From: Leishmania donovani
Lineage: Eukaryota > Euglenozoa > Kinetoplastea > Trypanosomatida > Trypanosomatidae
Direction of reading: 5' to 3'
DNA length: 64,000 nt
NCBI RefSeq assembly: GCF_000227135.1
Contig: NC_018235.1
Location: 343,323 to 407,322, forward strand
Below, piece by piece: positions 9,704 to 19,792 of the stretch (position 1 is its first letter; every line of letters starts with the position of its first letter). Below the pieces are notes generated by a model. The model searched no databases. It saw only the letters and a program-made list of their open reading frames with translations, and was not told the origin of the DNA. The position numbers and the translations under genes were made by a program.

Positions 9704-11236
9704 TCACCGTTTCTGTGAACGCTGGCGCATGCACAGCTCGCAGGTGCACAAGAAGCGGTACTGCTCCAGGAGGTGTCGCGAGCGCGTCTGCAGGTCGTCG
9801 CCAAGGCTGCCAAGATCCACGTAAGAGATTGTGATTTCTTCGCCAGCGGCGATGGGTCGAGTCGCTTCGATGCCGATCCAGCCGGCCAGCGACGGCGAGT
9901 ACGATGTGGAGTACGGCGACTCCGAGGAAGTCGCGACAGCCCGGAAGGCAGCAATGCGCTCGCTGGCTTTTCGACGAGCCGCTTCCTGCGTGCGCTCCTT
10001 CGGCAGTGCGGTGTGTGAGGCACCGGTGCGCGCTCCCAGTGCCGCCGCCGCTGCCATGGCGTCCGCCGAGTCGTACAGCATGATGACAGCCGCGTTAGGC
10101 ACGCAGCTGTGGTTCAGCATGCACACCGTCTGGTGCAGCGACCACCCCGTCGTCTCTTCCGTGTTGTACGGGAAGCCGATACTGTTGCAGCGGGTGCGCA
10201 GGAGTGTGTCGCGCAGGTCTGTCCAAGAAATGGGGTAGCGTGGAGGAAAAGGAGCCACAGCTGCACTGCCACGGCAACGGACGCCATCACTGTTGCCACC
10301 CCGGCGGATGCCACCGGAGTCGTGCGCGCCGGCCTGATTCGAAAGAGGATCACTTCCCATGTACTTTGCTGATGCTGCGGTGGCGAGGGTGGTGGTGGTG
10401 GTGGTGGTGGCTTTCGGCTCCTTCCCGAACGTCGCCACAACGCGGTCACGCGCAAAAACTTCACACAGCTGCATCGACTCCTTCGACTGCACGCTCGCGT
10501 TCGTGTCGAGTGTCGCCAGGGCACGCATCATGGCCGTGTCGCCGAGGTACGCACGCGCGCCGTAGTCCAGGCAGAAGCGTAGAAAGTCAGTATCGTTGCC
10601 CGGTGCACGGATGGAGGCGGGGAGGGAGGTGTACCACGCACACGATATCGCGTGTGCGCGGAGGAGCGGGTGAAGGTGGAGTCGCTCATCCACGACACTG
10701 CCACCTCTTTTGCTCTCTCCGCGTCGCTGCAGCAGGAGGCCGGCCGTTTGGGCCGCGTCCGTGCCGGCAGAGCTCGTCACATCCACGCCGCTGTCCAGCA
10801 GCAGCTGAGCCACGCACGGTGCACAGAGCACGAACTGGTCGCAGTTGGGGCAGCAGTAGGGGCGCACCGCGGCGGCGGCGGGTGCGGTGGTCGACGAGGA
10901 CGATGACGGCGGCGAAGACGACGCGCCAACGGGGGATCGGGAAAGTGTGGCATGCGGTTGCTGATGTGGGTGTTGGTGCTGGTGGTGATGTGCCTTCAGC
11001 GGCTCCGCGCACGCGCGAACGTCGGCGACAAGGCACCGGGCGCAGATGTGGCGTGCGAAAGGCGAGTAGAGCACGGCTATGTCCGGCGGGGCGGCGAAGA
11101 TCGCGTTGCCGGGCTTCAGCTCCATAGTTGCCACGACTCGGCGACCCTTGCGCTTCGCATCCGGGTGCGTCTCCTGCACCGCCATGCGCGGGGCGGCGCC
11201 GATGGAGACCTGTGTCGGGTGGACGTAGCTGCTCAT
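9704..11236 (-). CDS. SET-domain protein, SMYD-like (putative lysine methyltransferase)
   Basis: Encodes 510 aa. An N-terminal segment about residues 30-60 resembles the first part of a split SET domain (GRRVVATMELKPGNAIFAAP). Cys pairs follow at residues 65/68 and 128-141 (CPNC, CAPC), separated by a His/Gln/Ser-rich insert, in the position of a MYND-type zinc finger. The conserved SET core has NHSCVPN near residue 377 and ISYVD near the C-terminus, then a post-SET cysteine cluster CTCELC. This order (split SET, zinc finger, SET, post-SET Cys) is that of SMYD-type methyltransferases. The substrate is unknown. The first AG after a pyrimidine tract lies 39 nt upstream, which supports this ATG over the longer open frame. 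Confidence 0.9.
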   Translation of the reverse strand: MSSYVHPTQVSIGAAPRMAVQETHPDAKRKGRRVVATMELKPGNAIFAAPPDIAVLYSPFARHICARCLVADVRACAEPLKAHHHQHQHPHQQPHATLSRSPVGASSSPPSSSSSTTAPAAAAVRPYCCPNCDQFVLCAPCVAQLLLDSGVDVTSSAGTDAAQTAGLLLQRRGESKRGGSVVDERLHLHPLLRAHAISCAWYTSLPASIRAPGNDTDFLRFCLDYGARAYLGDTAMMRALATLDTNASVQSKESMQLCEVFARDRVVATFGKEPKATTTTTTTLATAASAKYMGSDPLSNQAGAHDSGGIRRGGNSDGVRCRGSAAVAPFPPRYPISWTDLRDTLLRTRCNSIGFPYNTEETTGWSLHQTVCMLNHSCVPNAAVIMLYDSADAMAAAAALGARTGASHTALPKERTQEAARRKASERIAAFRAVATSSESPYSTSYSPSLAGWIGIEATRPIAAGEEITISYVDLGSLGDDLQTRSRHLLEQYRFLCTCELCMRQRSQKR

Positions 11237-11275
11237 TGGAACGGCAGAGTGCACGCTGCTATAAAATGGCAAGAA

Positions 11276-11297
11276 CTGAAAAATGGAGAGAGTGCGT
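11276..11297 (-). promoter_or_regulatory. Candidate spliced-leader acceptor for the SET-domain gene
   Basis: On the transcribed strand a C/T-rich tract ends in TTTTTCAG, with AG at 11276-11277. It would leave a leader of about 39 nt before the ATG at 11236. Confidence 0.5.
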
Positions 11298-12053
11298 GTG
11301 CGTTCTGTTACTGCCCCTTCGTCTGCGCCGTGTCGATTCTCACAATGACAAGAAGTGATGGCCTGTATGCATCTCTGCGGGAAGTGGGGAGCGAAGTGGG
11401 GAGCAGTTGAGAGGAGGTCGATGGCGTGAGGGAGCCGATAAAAAGGGTAGCAGGAGGCGCACCGCGAGCAGCGTGGTGGTGCGCCTTCGGGCGGAACGCG
11501 AGAGTTTCGTGGGCCAGTGACAAGCCCACCAGCGCGGAAGATGAAGTTAGGAGGAAGTCCAAGACGGAGAAGAAGATGGCAGCGAGAAGGAGAGGGGTAG
11601 GTCCAACGTGAAGCATGCGACGCACACGAAATCCACTGTGATGCCGCCCCCATTCTATCCCCCAACCTCGTGAAGTCGTCCTGCCGCCTCCGGTGCGAAC
11701 CGCTTTAGAGGGTTTACTCATTCATTGCTTCGCTGCGTGTGCGTGTGTGTTGTTGTCGTCGTCGCTGTCTACCCGCCTGTCTGCTTGAGTGGTTTCACTG
11801 TACTTTGGCTCGACACCATGATGAACGAACCCAACGAACAGGAGCCGAGCGAAGGTGGACAACACAACAGAGTAAGCCACAGTTTACAAGCACACACGCG
11901 CATCCCACCCACACCCTCGTGGCGAGGGGGGAGGGGGGGCGGAGAAGATCCTTCCCTCGTGCTCTCCTGCTTCTTCGTTTATCACCGCCGCTACAGGCCG
12001 CGTTATGACGGATGCACCAGAGCAACGCCACGCATACAACGGGAAAACACGCC

Positions 12054-12215
12054 GCACACATCACCAACACCTAAGCACACACAGAGAGATAGTGGGGGGG
12101 GGGGGGTAAGGTGCACGGTATCCTGTTGATACCACGCACGGAGGAGGGGGAAACCCGACCGGCCATCACGGGGTGCCGCAACGCACACAAAAAAAGGGAC
12201 GACAAGAACAGAAAA
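12054..12215. mobile_element. SIDER-like retroposon fragment (A-run end only)
   Basis: Matches with scattered mismatches the right-hand part of the copy at 57487-57988. Shared segments are the CACCACGCACGGAGGAGG block, the GGCCATCACGG block and the A-run followed by GGGACGACAAG. The left part of the element, present at 30273 and 57487, is not recognisable here, so this is a truncated or diverged copy. Confidence 0.65.
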
Positions 12216-12659
12216 TAACGAGGTACCGCTCAACATCACCGCACCACGACGACAACGCGCACGAAGGATGCAAGCGCGCCGGCGCTCTATAAAGATGGGG
12301 TGCATACACCTATGTGTGTGTGTGTATGTAAAGCCGCGCTCAGGAACAGCACAGCGTGGCCCAAGAAGAGAACGGAGAGGAAGGGCGAAGAAGCAGAGGA
12401 AGCAGAGGGGAGGGGCCGAAGCACTGAGCAACAGCCAACGGCACGCGTGTAGGCGCCCCACACAGCCGCACCGCCAAGCACGGCAGCGCAGGGTTTAGCT
12501 TTCTTCCTCTCTCTTTCAGAATGCCCCTCCCCACCCACCCCCTTCCTCCTTGCGTTGTCGCACTCGCTCCCGAACACTCTATGGTGTGCCGCTGGGATGC
12601 GGCAAAGGCCTTTCATCTTCGCCTCGCCCTCTCTATGCTTACGTGATCACAGTGCAACT

Positions 12660-13790
12660 TTAAGGGTCGCGGTTCTCCGGCTTGGCGTAGGGCATCCCAA
12701 GTACGTCGAACACATCCTGCTCCGACCGCACCTCAACACGCTTGTCCTCCAGCTCGTCCTTCGGGACGCCAAGCTCCTCGCCAGCATTCTTACCGCGAAT
12801 GCCGATGCGCTCGTACAGCGCACGCGCTTCTTCGGGTGTGCCCAGCTTGAAGAGGCCGTATTCGTTCAGCAAGTAGCCCTTGCTGATGGCGGCCTGGCGC
12901 ATAATGACGTTGAAGTTCTTGCTTCCCGTGAAGGTGAGCATCGCCGTCGGCACGCTCTTTGTCTCGATGAGACGGATATCCACACGGCGCGCCTTGTACA
13001 CCTTCGTGTTCTCGCGGCCAGCCTTGTCGCGGACGATGCGGGGCGGCAGCCGGCCCATCCCCATGTACTTGAGGGGCCCCTGCGCCATGGTCGCCTCCAG
13101 GTACTTGAGGCTCTCGAGGAACTCCACAAAGTGTCCTAGTACGCCGGTAGCGGCGACCGGCTCGCTCAGCGGCGGCGCGTCGAGCGTGCGTGATAGGATC
13201 GCGTCCACATCACCACTGAAGGGGTGGCGACGGCGGTAGCTACCACAGATAAGAATCGAGAAGTCCTTGCCGAGCACCTCCATGCACTTCTCGCGCAGGT
13301 AGTTCTCATGCAGCACGCTCTCTTGCATCGGGATCTTTTCGTTGATGTCGTAGAAGTACTTGATGCCGACACGTTGCTGGTCCGTCAACGACGGGATGCT
13401 GTCAGCCTTCTGCAGCAGCTCATCCACGGTGAAGATGCCCTCCCGGTCGAAGAGCGCCGCGGCGGCGCGAGGGCCGAAGCCGTGCACCTGTGTTAGCTCC
13501 TGGATGGCTTTGAGCTTCGGCTTCGTCTTGCTCTCCAGCTCCTCGAGCTTCCCGGTGGCCATGATCTCTTCCGCTTTTTTCAGCAGCTTCGCGCCGAAGC
13601 CGGAGAACGCCTTCAGGTCCTGCGGGGTGTTGAGAGGCTTGTCGAGGTTCGTCTTGAGACTCTCGATGCTGCGGTGGTAGCTGCTCACCTTGTATTTCTC
13701 GCCCAGAGCGTTGTTCAAATCCGCCATCTCCTGGAAGATGCGGATGATGTTCTCGCGATGATCGCGACGCAGGAACGTCCGGCGGAGCAT
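12660..13790 (-). CDS. POLB: DNA polymerase beta
   Basis: Encodes 376 aa, close to the 335 aa of vertebrate pol beta and to the size I recall for trypanosomatid pol beta. Family X repair polymerase for gap filling in base excision repair; in trypanosomatids one pol beta is reported in the mitochondrion. The N-terminal lyase region has helix-hairpin-helix GFGAK (64-68) with Lys72 at the dRP-lyase position. A second hairpin GFGPRAAA starts at 104. The palm has GSYRRR (183-188), catalytic Asp194 and Asp196 in SGDVDAIL, and third Asp271 in RRVDIRL. The thumb motif reads TFTGSKNFN, so Thr286 sits where vertebrate pol beta has Tyr271. The start is the Met of MLRRTF, with a candidate splice acceptor 25 nt upstream. 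The homologous pol beta-PAK gene lies immediately upstream. Confidence 0.96.
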   Translation of the reverse strand: MLRRTFLRRDHRENIIRIFQEMADLNNALGEKYKVSSYHRSIESLKTNLDKPLNTPQDLKAFSGFGAKLLKKAEEIMATGKLEELESKTKPKLKAIQELTQVHGFGPRAAAALFDREGIFTVDELLQKADSIPSLTDQQRVGIKYFYDINEKIPMQESVLHENYLREKCMEVLGKDFSILICGSYRRRHPFSGDVDAILSRTLDAPPLSEPVAATGVLGHFVEFLESLKYLEATMAQGPLKYMGMGRLPPRIVRDKAGRENTKVYKARRVDIRLIETKSVPTAMLTFTGSKNFNVIMRQAAISKGYLLNEYGLFKLGTPEEARALYERIGIRGKNAGEELGVPKDELEDKRVEVRSEQDVFDVLGMPYAKPENRDP

Positions 13791-15297
13791 TGTCCGTCTG
13801 CTTGCAAGGAGGAACCTGAGGACGAAGGGAGGCAAGCAAACACGCACTCGCACAGCCGTGACGAGGCGCGTCCGATCCGTTATGAAGAGCAAGAGCCCGT
13901 ATCACCGAGGGCCGTGTATGTCCACGGGCGCGTATGGGTGCGTGTGCGTGCCTCTCTCTCTCTCTCTATATATATATATATGTATTCGTACGTGTGTCGG
14001 TATCTAGAGCTCGATGGGAACGCGTATGTGCATGTGGCAGGTGCGTGCTTGTCCGTGTGGCTGCTAAAAAGGGAGTGGAGCCAGTCGGCGTATGCCGATG
14101 ACGCCGCGAACGCGTTGCTCTTCCTGTTCAGGGAGGCTTGTTCCTTCTCTATGAGGGCTGATATACACACGTATATATATATATATATATGTATATACCT
14201 ACCGGTATGGGTATGCGAGAGTCAGGGGGAGGGGGGCGTACGCAGGCGGATGATGCGCTTAACCTAGGAGATGAGTGCTCTCTGCTGTGCTCGTGCGGCG
14301 CCGGCAACGTGGGCAGAGGCAGAGAACGAGTGAGTAGGGCGTCGAAGAGGAAGAGGAAGAGGAAGATTGTGGCCGTTTTCAACGCACATCTGGACAGAGC
14401 GCGAAGGCAGTTGCACGAGGTCACGGTGGTCATACGGGGGGAGCTCAGCATCGGTGTTCGGCAACAGTCGAAGTGGCAGCAATGGTGCGGTCAGAGAGAG
14501 GGTCTGCGCGAGATATAATAGGGGAGGGAGAGAAGAACAGAGGCGGCAGAGAGCGGTGGTCGTGAGGACGCGAACAAATAGTGAGCGGACTACTCCGATC
14601 TGCCCTCGCCCTCCCTCTTTGGTGACGCCTCTGCCAGCGGTAAGCCATCGCGTGGAGGTGTCCTCCCCCCCCCACCACCACCACCCACCCCTGAAAGGCG
14701 AGAGAGCGAGGGGGGAGGGGGCAAACACCTACACACAAGTGCACGCACACGCAGGTAATGCTTTGATGTCGGGGCGCACTCCTCTTGCTCCGTGCGCGCA
14801 GTCCGCTGGCTCTGTTGCTCTCCTTGTTCCTTCACCTCTGGCCTCTGCCACCACCACCACCACCACCCCCTCACCCAGCCTCCTTCGCCTCGGTGTTGTT
14901 CATTCAAACAGAGAGCACAAGCTCACGCAAATGTTATCAGTGAGACGCACGCACGCGAAAAATGCGCAACGGCGTCGGCAACCCGACGCGCTCATCACCA
15001 GTCACATTCACACATGCGCGCACGAGCGCGCGGCACTTTGCAGCTCAGCCGCCTCGTCGCGAGCCCTCTCGCACGCCGTCCGTATCTATGAGCTCATCTA
15101 CGCGGTACGCCCCCCTCCCATACACACACACACACACACACACGGAAACACAAACACACACACTCTCAGACACACGAGCGCGCATGCATGCGCATGCGAG
15201 CCGACATGCGACAAGGAGAAGTCGAAGAGCCGTGAAACAACTTCTCTCGTAGCAGAAGAACTGCCGAGACACACACGTGCAGGCACTCGCATCCTCC
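13791..15297. other. Intergenic between pol beta and pol beta-PAK
   Basis: Microsatellites: CT/TA near 13951-13983, TA at about 14171-14190, CA at 15121-15143. Also C-rich and AG-rich stretches. No gene supported; open frames such as 14367-15374 are compositionally biased. Confidence 0.75.
13816..13842 (-). promoter_or_regulatory. Candidate spliced-leader acceptor for pol beta
   Basis: On the transcribed strand a T/C-rich tract ends in CGTCCTCAG (AG at 13816-13817), 25 nt before the ATG at 13790. This argues for MLRRTF as the start rather than the longer open frame reaching 13892. Confidence 0.5.
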
Positions 15298-18200
15298 TTA
15301 AACGCTGCGGTCTTTTGGAGGGACGTAGTCCATGCCCAGCGCCTCGAAGATCTCGCGCTCCGTGCTCGCCTTAACCCGCTGCCGCTCCACAATCTTCGCC
15401 ATCTCACGCAGCTCGGCGAGCTCCTGCTTCGTCTTCTCCTTCCCCTTCTTCTTGATCTTCTTGAACGCAGCCGTCACCTTCTTTGATGCCGCACCGTCTG
15501 CGTCGCCGCTGGCACCGCTCCCGGCAGCAGTCGCACCGCTAGCCCCGCCTCCAGCTTCGGCCGACGATCCGCTGGCGAGCTCATTCTCCTCGTCCTTGAT
15601 GGCGGAGAGGTCGAAGCGAGCGAGGCGGGTGATCATGTCGTGGAAGCTCATATCCGGGTTCTTCTGCACAACACCGTAGTGCTGCATCTGCTTGCGCGTC
15701 GGCTTGCGGAAGAGGCCGTACTCGTTGAGGACGCAGTGCTTCTTGATGGCTTCGCTGCGCATAATGACGTTGAAGTTCTTGCTGCCGGTGAAGTAAAGCA
15801 TCGCTGCAGGGAAGCTGTCCGAGTCCACATAGCGGACATCGAGGCGGCGCGCGCGGAACTTGGTTGGCGCCTTGCCGCTCGTCTTCGCTGTCTTGCCCTT
15901 GCCCGTAGCAGCCGATACAGATTCGGTGCCCATCGCGCGCAGACGGCACAGCCCCATGAACTTCGTCGGCCCCTGCGCCAGCGTAGCCTCGATGTACTTG
16001 TCCGCCTTGAGCCCAGCGAGGAACGAGCCAAGCACCTCCGACGGTGGTAACAAAGGACGGTCACCGCCCTCCGTCGCGCTGCGCTTGTGTGTAATGAGCA
16101 CATCGATGTCACCAGCGGACTCAACTTGACGACGGTAGCTACCACACACAACGAGCTCGTAGTCCTTGCCAAGGTACTTTCGCATGCGCAGCTTCATGAA
16201 AGCCTCGTGCAGGCGGCCCTCTTCGTGCGGGATGCGGTGGCACATGTCCTCGTAGTAGACAAGCCCGAGCCGCTGCGCGTCGTTCAAGTGGAACTTGGAC
16301 TTGTCAGCACAGACCACGAGATTCGACGGCTTGCCGCTGTCCTTGTTGCTCATGTCGAGCTCCCCTGCCTTGATGGCGTAGTCGCGAAGCTGCGCGACGG
16401 TGCTGATGCCGTACTTCTTGAAGTAGTCGATAGCGGTGCGCGGGCCGACGCCGTGCACCTGTGTGAGCTCTCGGATGGCGCGAATGATTGGCTTCGCCTC
16501 CTGCCGGTGCAGCTCCTCCAAGCCACCCGTCACCAGGATTTCGATTACTTTCTCCCGCAGCTTCGTCCCCAGGCCTGGGATGAGGTTGTCGGAGGAGAGC
16601 ACAAGACTGCGCTTCGCCCGGTTGCGCTCCACCTCCTCCACGCGCTTCTTCTGCGCCGCGGGGTCGTCCTTGTAGAGCGCCTCGATTATCGCCTTTTTCT
16701 TCGGGTCTTCCTCGGGCAGCGGCAGCAGGTTCGGCGGCAGCAGCTGAAATACCTTGTCGCCGCGCTTGAAGCGTTCTACCGTGCGCCCGTACAACTGCGA
16801 CTTGAAGCGCTCGCCGAGGGCACTGTTGATCTGCGTCAGCTGCTCAAATATCTGCACGACGCGCTCGCGGTAGTCGGGGAAGAAGAGCGTGTCCTTCGAA
16901 TTCGCACCTTTGCCGCCCTTGCCACCGTTGCTGCTGCCGCTACTGCCGGCATGATTGCCCGATCCGTTAGCGCTGCTGCCGCCACTGGCGCCGTAAGCTA
17001 CCTTCGAGACGCCGGCACTCTGAAGCAGCTCCTGTTGCTGCGATGCGCGGCCGGCGGCGAGGGCAGATGGAGAGTGCGACTTCGGCGTCGCATGGGCAGC
17101 GGCATCGTCGCACGCCTGCGGTGCTAGCGAGAACTCGTCATCGATGACCTCCGGCTTTGACACCAGCTCCACCGCTGCTGCCATTGCCGCCGCCACATCC
17201 GCCTCTCGATCTGCGTCACTGGCAGGATCCTCGACCTCAGCAGCCTTGGTCGGCTCCGCCACGGGTGCAACGGACGCTGCTGCAGCCATGGCAACCGTGT
17301 GCCCGCTATTTCTCCTTGCCGCCGATCCGCCACGCTTGCCACCCTTCTTGGTGATACGGCTCTTCGACTTGGCACCACCTGCGACGGCTGCCTCGTCGCT
17401 CTGCGCCGGCTTTTCCGGTAGAGGCGCAGCCGCTATCGGTGACGACGCAGACGCTTCAAGCGAAGCCGACTTCTTTCCTTGCAGCAGACGTCGGCGCGGC
17501 GATGTCGGCGAAGGTGCAGACGACTTAGGCGCCGTCACCGCCGCTGCCCCCTCGTCGGCCTTGGCTGCTGCTGAGGTTGCCATAACGCCTGCTTCGTCTG
17601 CTGCCGGTGTGGCGGTGGAAAGGAGGGCTTGCGGGGACAGCGTGAGCCCCCGCTGCAGCTGCCAGCGGCGACGAACGATCTGCGCGGCGAGACGCTTTTT
17701 CAAGGCAAGAGAGGAGATCCCCTTCGCGGCGTCGACGGTATCGAAGAGCCTCTTGAACGAGTCCGCCGGCCGCGGTGTCGTTGCCGTCTTCCCATCGTCC
17801 GCAGCAGCCGCCATGGGTGGTGGTGGTGCCGCCACTACCGCTGCCGAGGCCGCGGCGACGGCGGCAGGTGCAAGAAGTCTCTTCTTCATCCGTTTGCCTC
17901 CAGCCCGCTCCCTGTTCCTGGGCGCGCGAGAGGCAGCAGTGGAGCTGATGGCCTCTGCTGGACCTTCGCCGTCGGCATCCGTCTTCGGCTCCAACGACTC
18001 CACCTCGGCGGTGGGAGAGCATGGCACCTTAGTGTCTGCAGTCGTGATGGTCGTGGTCGTGGTGGTGGTCTTGCTCGCGGGCTTGTGGGACGTTGCCGCA
18101 GTGAGAAGCGAGAAGGACGCCAACGTGGCCCCTCCTGCCGTCGCCGCGCCAGTCGCTGGTGCTTGCCCTGCAGCGCCTATAACGCCCTCAGCGACCGCCT

Positions 18201-19740
18201 TGGCCACAGAAGCCGCGATGGCGTCTTCTACCAGAGTGCTGGCGGCAGCTGTCGGTGCCTTGGCGCGCAGCCGCTTGCCACTTCGGGTGCGTGAGCTGGC
18301 TCGCCTGGGCCGACCACTGGGTCGAGCACCACCATCCTCGCTGATTTCATCTGGATCCTTGTCCACATCAGCAGCACTACCGTCCTTGTCATTGTCCAGA
18401 ACGACTCCCGAGCTCCTCGCGTTCGCCGGCTCCTCGACGTATTTCTGCCTCGCTTGCCGCGCTATACGTTTCCTGCTGCCGCTGCTCACGCGCCCCTCAA
18501 CAGCGTCGGCATCGGACGCGACCACACGACCAGTGGCATCCAGGTGCTGTGGGGCCGGCGGCAGGGCTGCGGCTCTCACCGGGTCGACTGAGGGTGTGCC
18601 ACCTTCCCCTTCAACGGCGCCTGCCGTCAATGAAGATGCGAGGTTAGGGTTGACAGCGACAGATGGCACCACTGTGACGCCGGCAGTCACGACCTCGTCC
18701 GCCTCGGCGTCGCCAGCAGAGGCAGCCGTGACGGTACCAGCTCCGCTGCGCCTCGAGCGCCTTTTATTTAGGCCTCGCGATAGCCTTTCGCGTGAGACCG
18801 CAGCGGCCATTTTGATTGCCTCGGCTGGCGCCTTTGCTAACAGCGTCGCAGCAGCAGGGCTAGAAGCGGCAGCAGGAGCTGCAGCAACAGCGACCAGCTC
18901 CACAGTCGTCTCCACCGCCGCGCGGCGGCCCCTGATACCCCTCTTTGCCGTGCCGCTTTTCCTTTTGCGGCAAGGCGAGGGCATCTCAGCGGCAACGACA
19001 GCCGTCACGGATGGTGCGGGCACCGACTCAGCAGCATCCGCCTCGCCAGCTGGCTGAGGGGTCGTCGAAGGCTTATTAGCGGATTTGCCAAAGCCGTTGA
19101 GGTGAGCGGCAGCGGTGACCGCCGGTGGCTCCGCCTCGGCTTCGGTATCGCCCAATGCACGCAGGCGCGCATCTGTCACCGCTGCGTCACTGCTCTTGAC
19201 CGCTCGTCGCCTGAGCGGTTCGCTGGATGTGTTTGATGGGTTGACCAGCACAGACGCCGGCACAACAGGATCGACAACGGAGAAGCTGCCGTTCGCGCCA
19301 TCCCCGAGCGGCGCATTGAGGGGCGGCGTGGTCGCCGCCGCTGCCGTCGCCGAGACACGGCCGCGCTTGCGATGAGCGCCGCGGCGATGGCGCAACTTCG
19401 TCCCCGTTGACAAGGCGGCGACGGCAGCAGCAGCAGAAGCAGCGGCAGCAGTTGCATCAGCTGATGTGCTCGTCGTGCTCGAAACGCCGCGGCACTGCGC
19501 TGTTAGCGACGCCGCTACCGCCGATGAGGCAGGCAGGAACGCAGAGGGCCCTGGCAGACGCCTAGCACCGCGCCGCCACGTCGAAGACAACCGCGGCGGC
19601 CCATGAATGAGACGCTGGCCGTCGGCGCACGACAGAGATGCCGCAACGAGAGCGGCGGCCACTACGCAGAGTGGGTCAGCACGGCGGCGACGGAGACTCC
19701 ACCCTGTGCGCGGCACAGCCGAGCTGAGGAAAATCCGCAT
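15298..19740 (-). CDS. POLB-PAK: DNA polymerase beta-PAK (long family X polymerase)
   Basis: Encodes 1480 aa. Residues 1-80 are Arg/Ala/Ser-rich and basic, consistent with a mitochondrial presequence. Residues about 80-950 are very rich in Ala, Pro, Lys, Ser and Thr, the feature behind the PAK name, with no folded domain apparent. The pol beta core occupies about 950-1480: RERVVQIFEQLTQIN opening helix, hairpin PGLGTKLREKVIEI, second hairpin GVGPRTAIDYF, GSYRR near 1197 followed by catalytic SAGDIDVLIT, third Asp in RRLDVRY near 1297, and thumb YFTGSKNFN, which keeps the Tyr that the neighbouring pol beta lacks. Inserts in the core make it longer than pol beta. The trypanosome PAK enzyme is reported to be mitochondrial and involved in kinetoplast DNA maintenance. 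It lies directly upstream of pol beta, an ancient duplication. Confidence 0.96.
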   Translation of the reverse strand: MRIFLSSAVPRTGWSLRRRRADPLCVVAAALVAASLSCADGQRLIHGPPRLSSTWRRGARRLPGPSAFLPASSAVAASLTAQCRGVSSTTSTSADATAAAASAAAAVAALSTGTKLRHRRGAHRKRGRVSATAAAATTPPLNAPLGDGANGSFSVVDPVVPASVLVNPSNTSSEPLRRRAVKSSDAAVTDARLRALGDTEAEAEPPAVTAAAHLNGFGKSANKPSTTPQPAGEADAAESVPAPSVTAVVAAEMPSPCRKRKSGTAKRGIRGRRAAVETTVELVAVAAAPAAASSPAAATLLAKAPAEAIKMAAAVSRERLSRGLNKRRSRRSGAGTVTAASAGDAEADEVVTAGVTVVPSVAVNPNLASSLTAGAVEGEGGTPSVDPVRAAALPPAPQHLDATGRVVASDADAVEGRVSSGSRKRIARQARQKYVEEPANARSSGVVLDNDKDGSAADVDKDPDEISEDGGARPSGRPRRASSRTRSGKRLRAKAPTAAASTLVEDAIAASVAKAVAEGVIGAAGQAPATGAATAGGATLASFSLLTAATSHKPASKTTTTTTTITTADTKVPCSPTAEVESLEPKTDADGEGPAEAISSTAASRAPRNRERAGGKRMKKRLLAPAAVAAASAAVVAAPPPPMAAAADDGKTATTPRPADSFKRLFDTVDAAKGISSLALKKRLAAQIVRRRWQLQRGLTLSPQALLSTATPAADEAGVMATSAAAKADEGAAAVTAPKSSAPSPTSPRRRLLQGKKSASLEASASSPIAAAPLPEKPAQSDEAAVAGGAKSKSRITKKGGKRGGSAARRNSGHTVAMAAAASVAPVAEPTKAAEVEDPASDADREADVAAAMAAAVELVSKPEVIDDEFSLAPQACDDAAAHATPKSHSPSALAAGRASQQQELLQSAGVSKVAYGASGGSSANGSGNHAGSSGSSNGGKGGKGANSKDTLFFPDYRERVVQIFEQLTQINSALGERFKSQLYGRTVERFKRGDKVFQLLPPNLLPLPEEDPKKKAIIEALYKDDPAAQKKRVEEVERNRAKRSLVLSSDNLIPGLGTKLREKVIEILVTGGLEELHRQEAKPIIRAIRELTQVHGVGPRTAIDYFKKYGISTVAQLRDYAIKAGELDMSNKDSGKPSNLVVCADKSKFHLNDAQRLGLVYYEDMCHRIPHEEGRLHEAFMKLRMRKYLGKDYELVVCGSYRRQVESAGDIDVLITHKRSATEGGDRPLLPPSEVLGSFLAGLKADKYIEATLAQGPTKFMGLCRLRAMGTESVSAATGKGKTAKTSGKAPTKFRARRLDVRYVDSDSFPAAMLYFTGSKNFNVIMRSEAIKKHCVLNEYGLFRKPTRKQMQHYGVVQKNPDMSFHDMITRLARFDLSAIKDEENELASGSSAEAGGGASGATAAGSGASGDADGAASKKVTAAFKKIKKKGKEKTKQELAELREMAKIVERQRVKASTEREIFEALGMDYVPPKDRSV

Positions 19741-19761
19741 TCGCTTTTTTCGCTTTCTCGG

Positions 19762-19792
19762 CTAAAAATTTCGTTGTTGGGAGGGAGGGCTT
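19762..19792 (-). promoter_or_regulatory. Candidate spliced-leader acceptor for pol beta-PAK
   Basis: The transcribed strand reads a CCCTCCCTCCC tract, an A-rich spacer, then TTTTTAG (AG at 19762-19763), 21 nt before the ATG at 19740. Confidence 0.35.

Larger units (their letters stand above)
11237..12659. other. Intergenic between SET-domain and pol beta genes
   Basis: Holds the SET leader, a partial SIDER-like copy (12054-12215) including a long G-run near 12094-12106, and purine-rich spacer. No gene seen on either strand. Confidence 0.75.

Noticed and set aside
17144..19057. 637-codon + strand frame inside pol beta-PAK
   Set aside because: Antisense shadow of the low-complexity PAK region; Ala/Ser-rich because the sense strand is.
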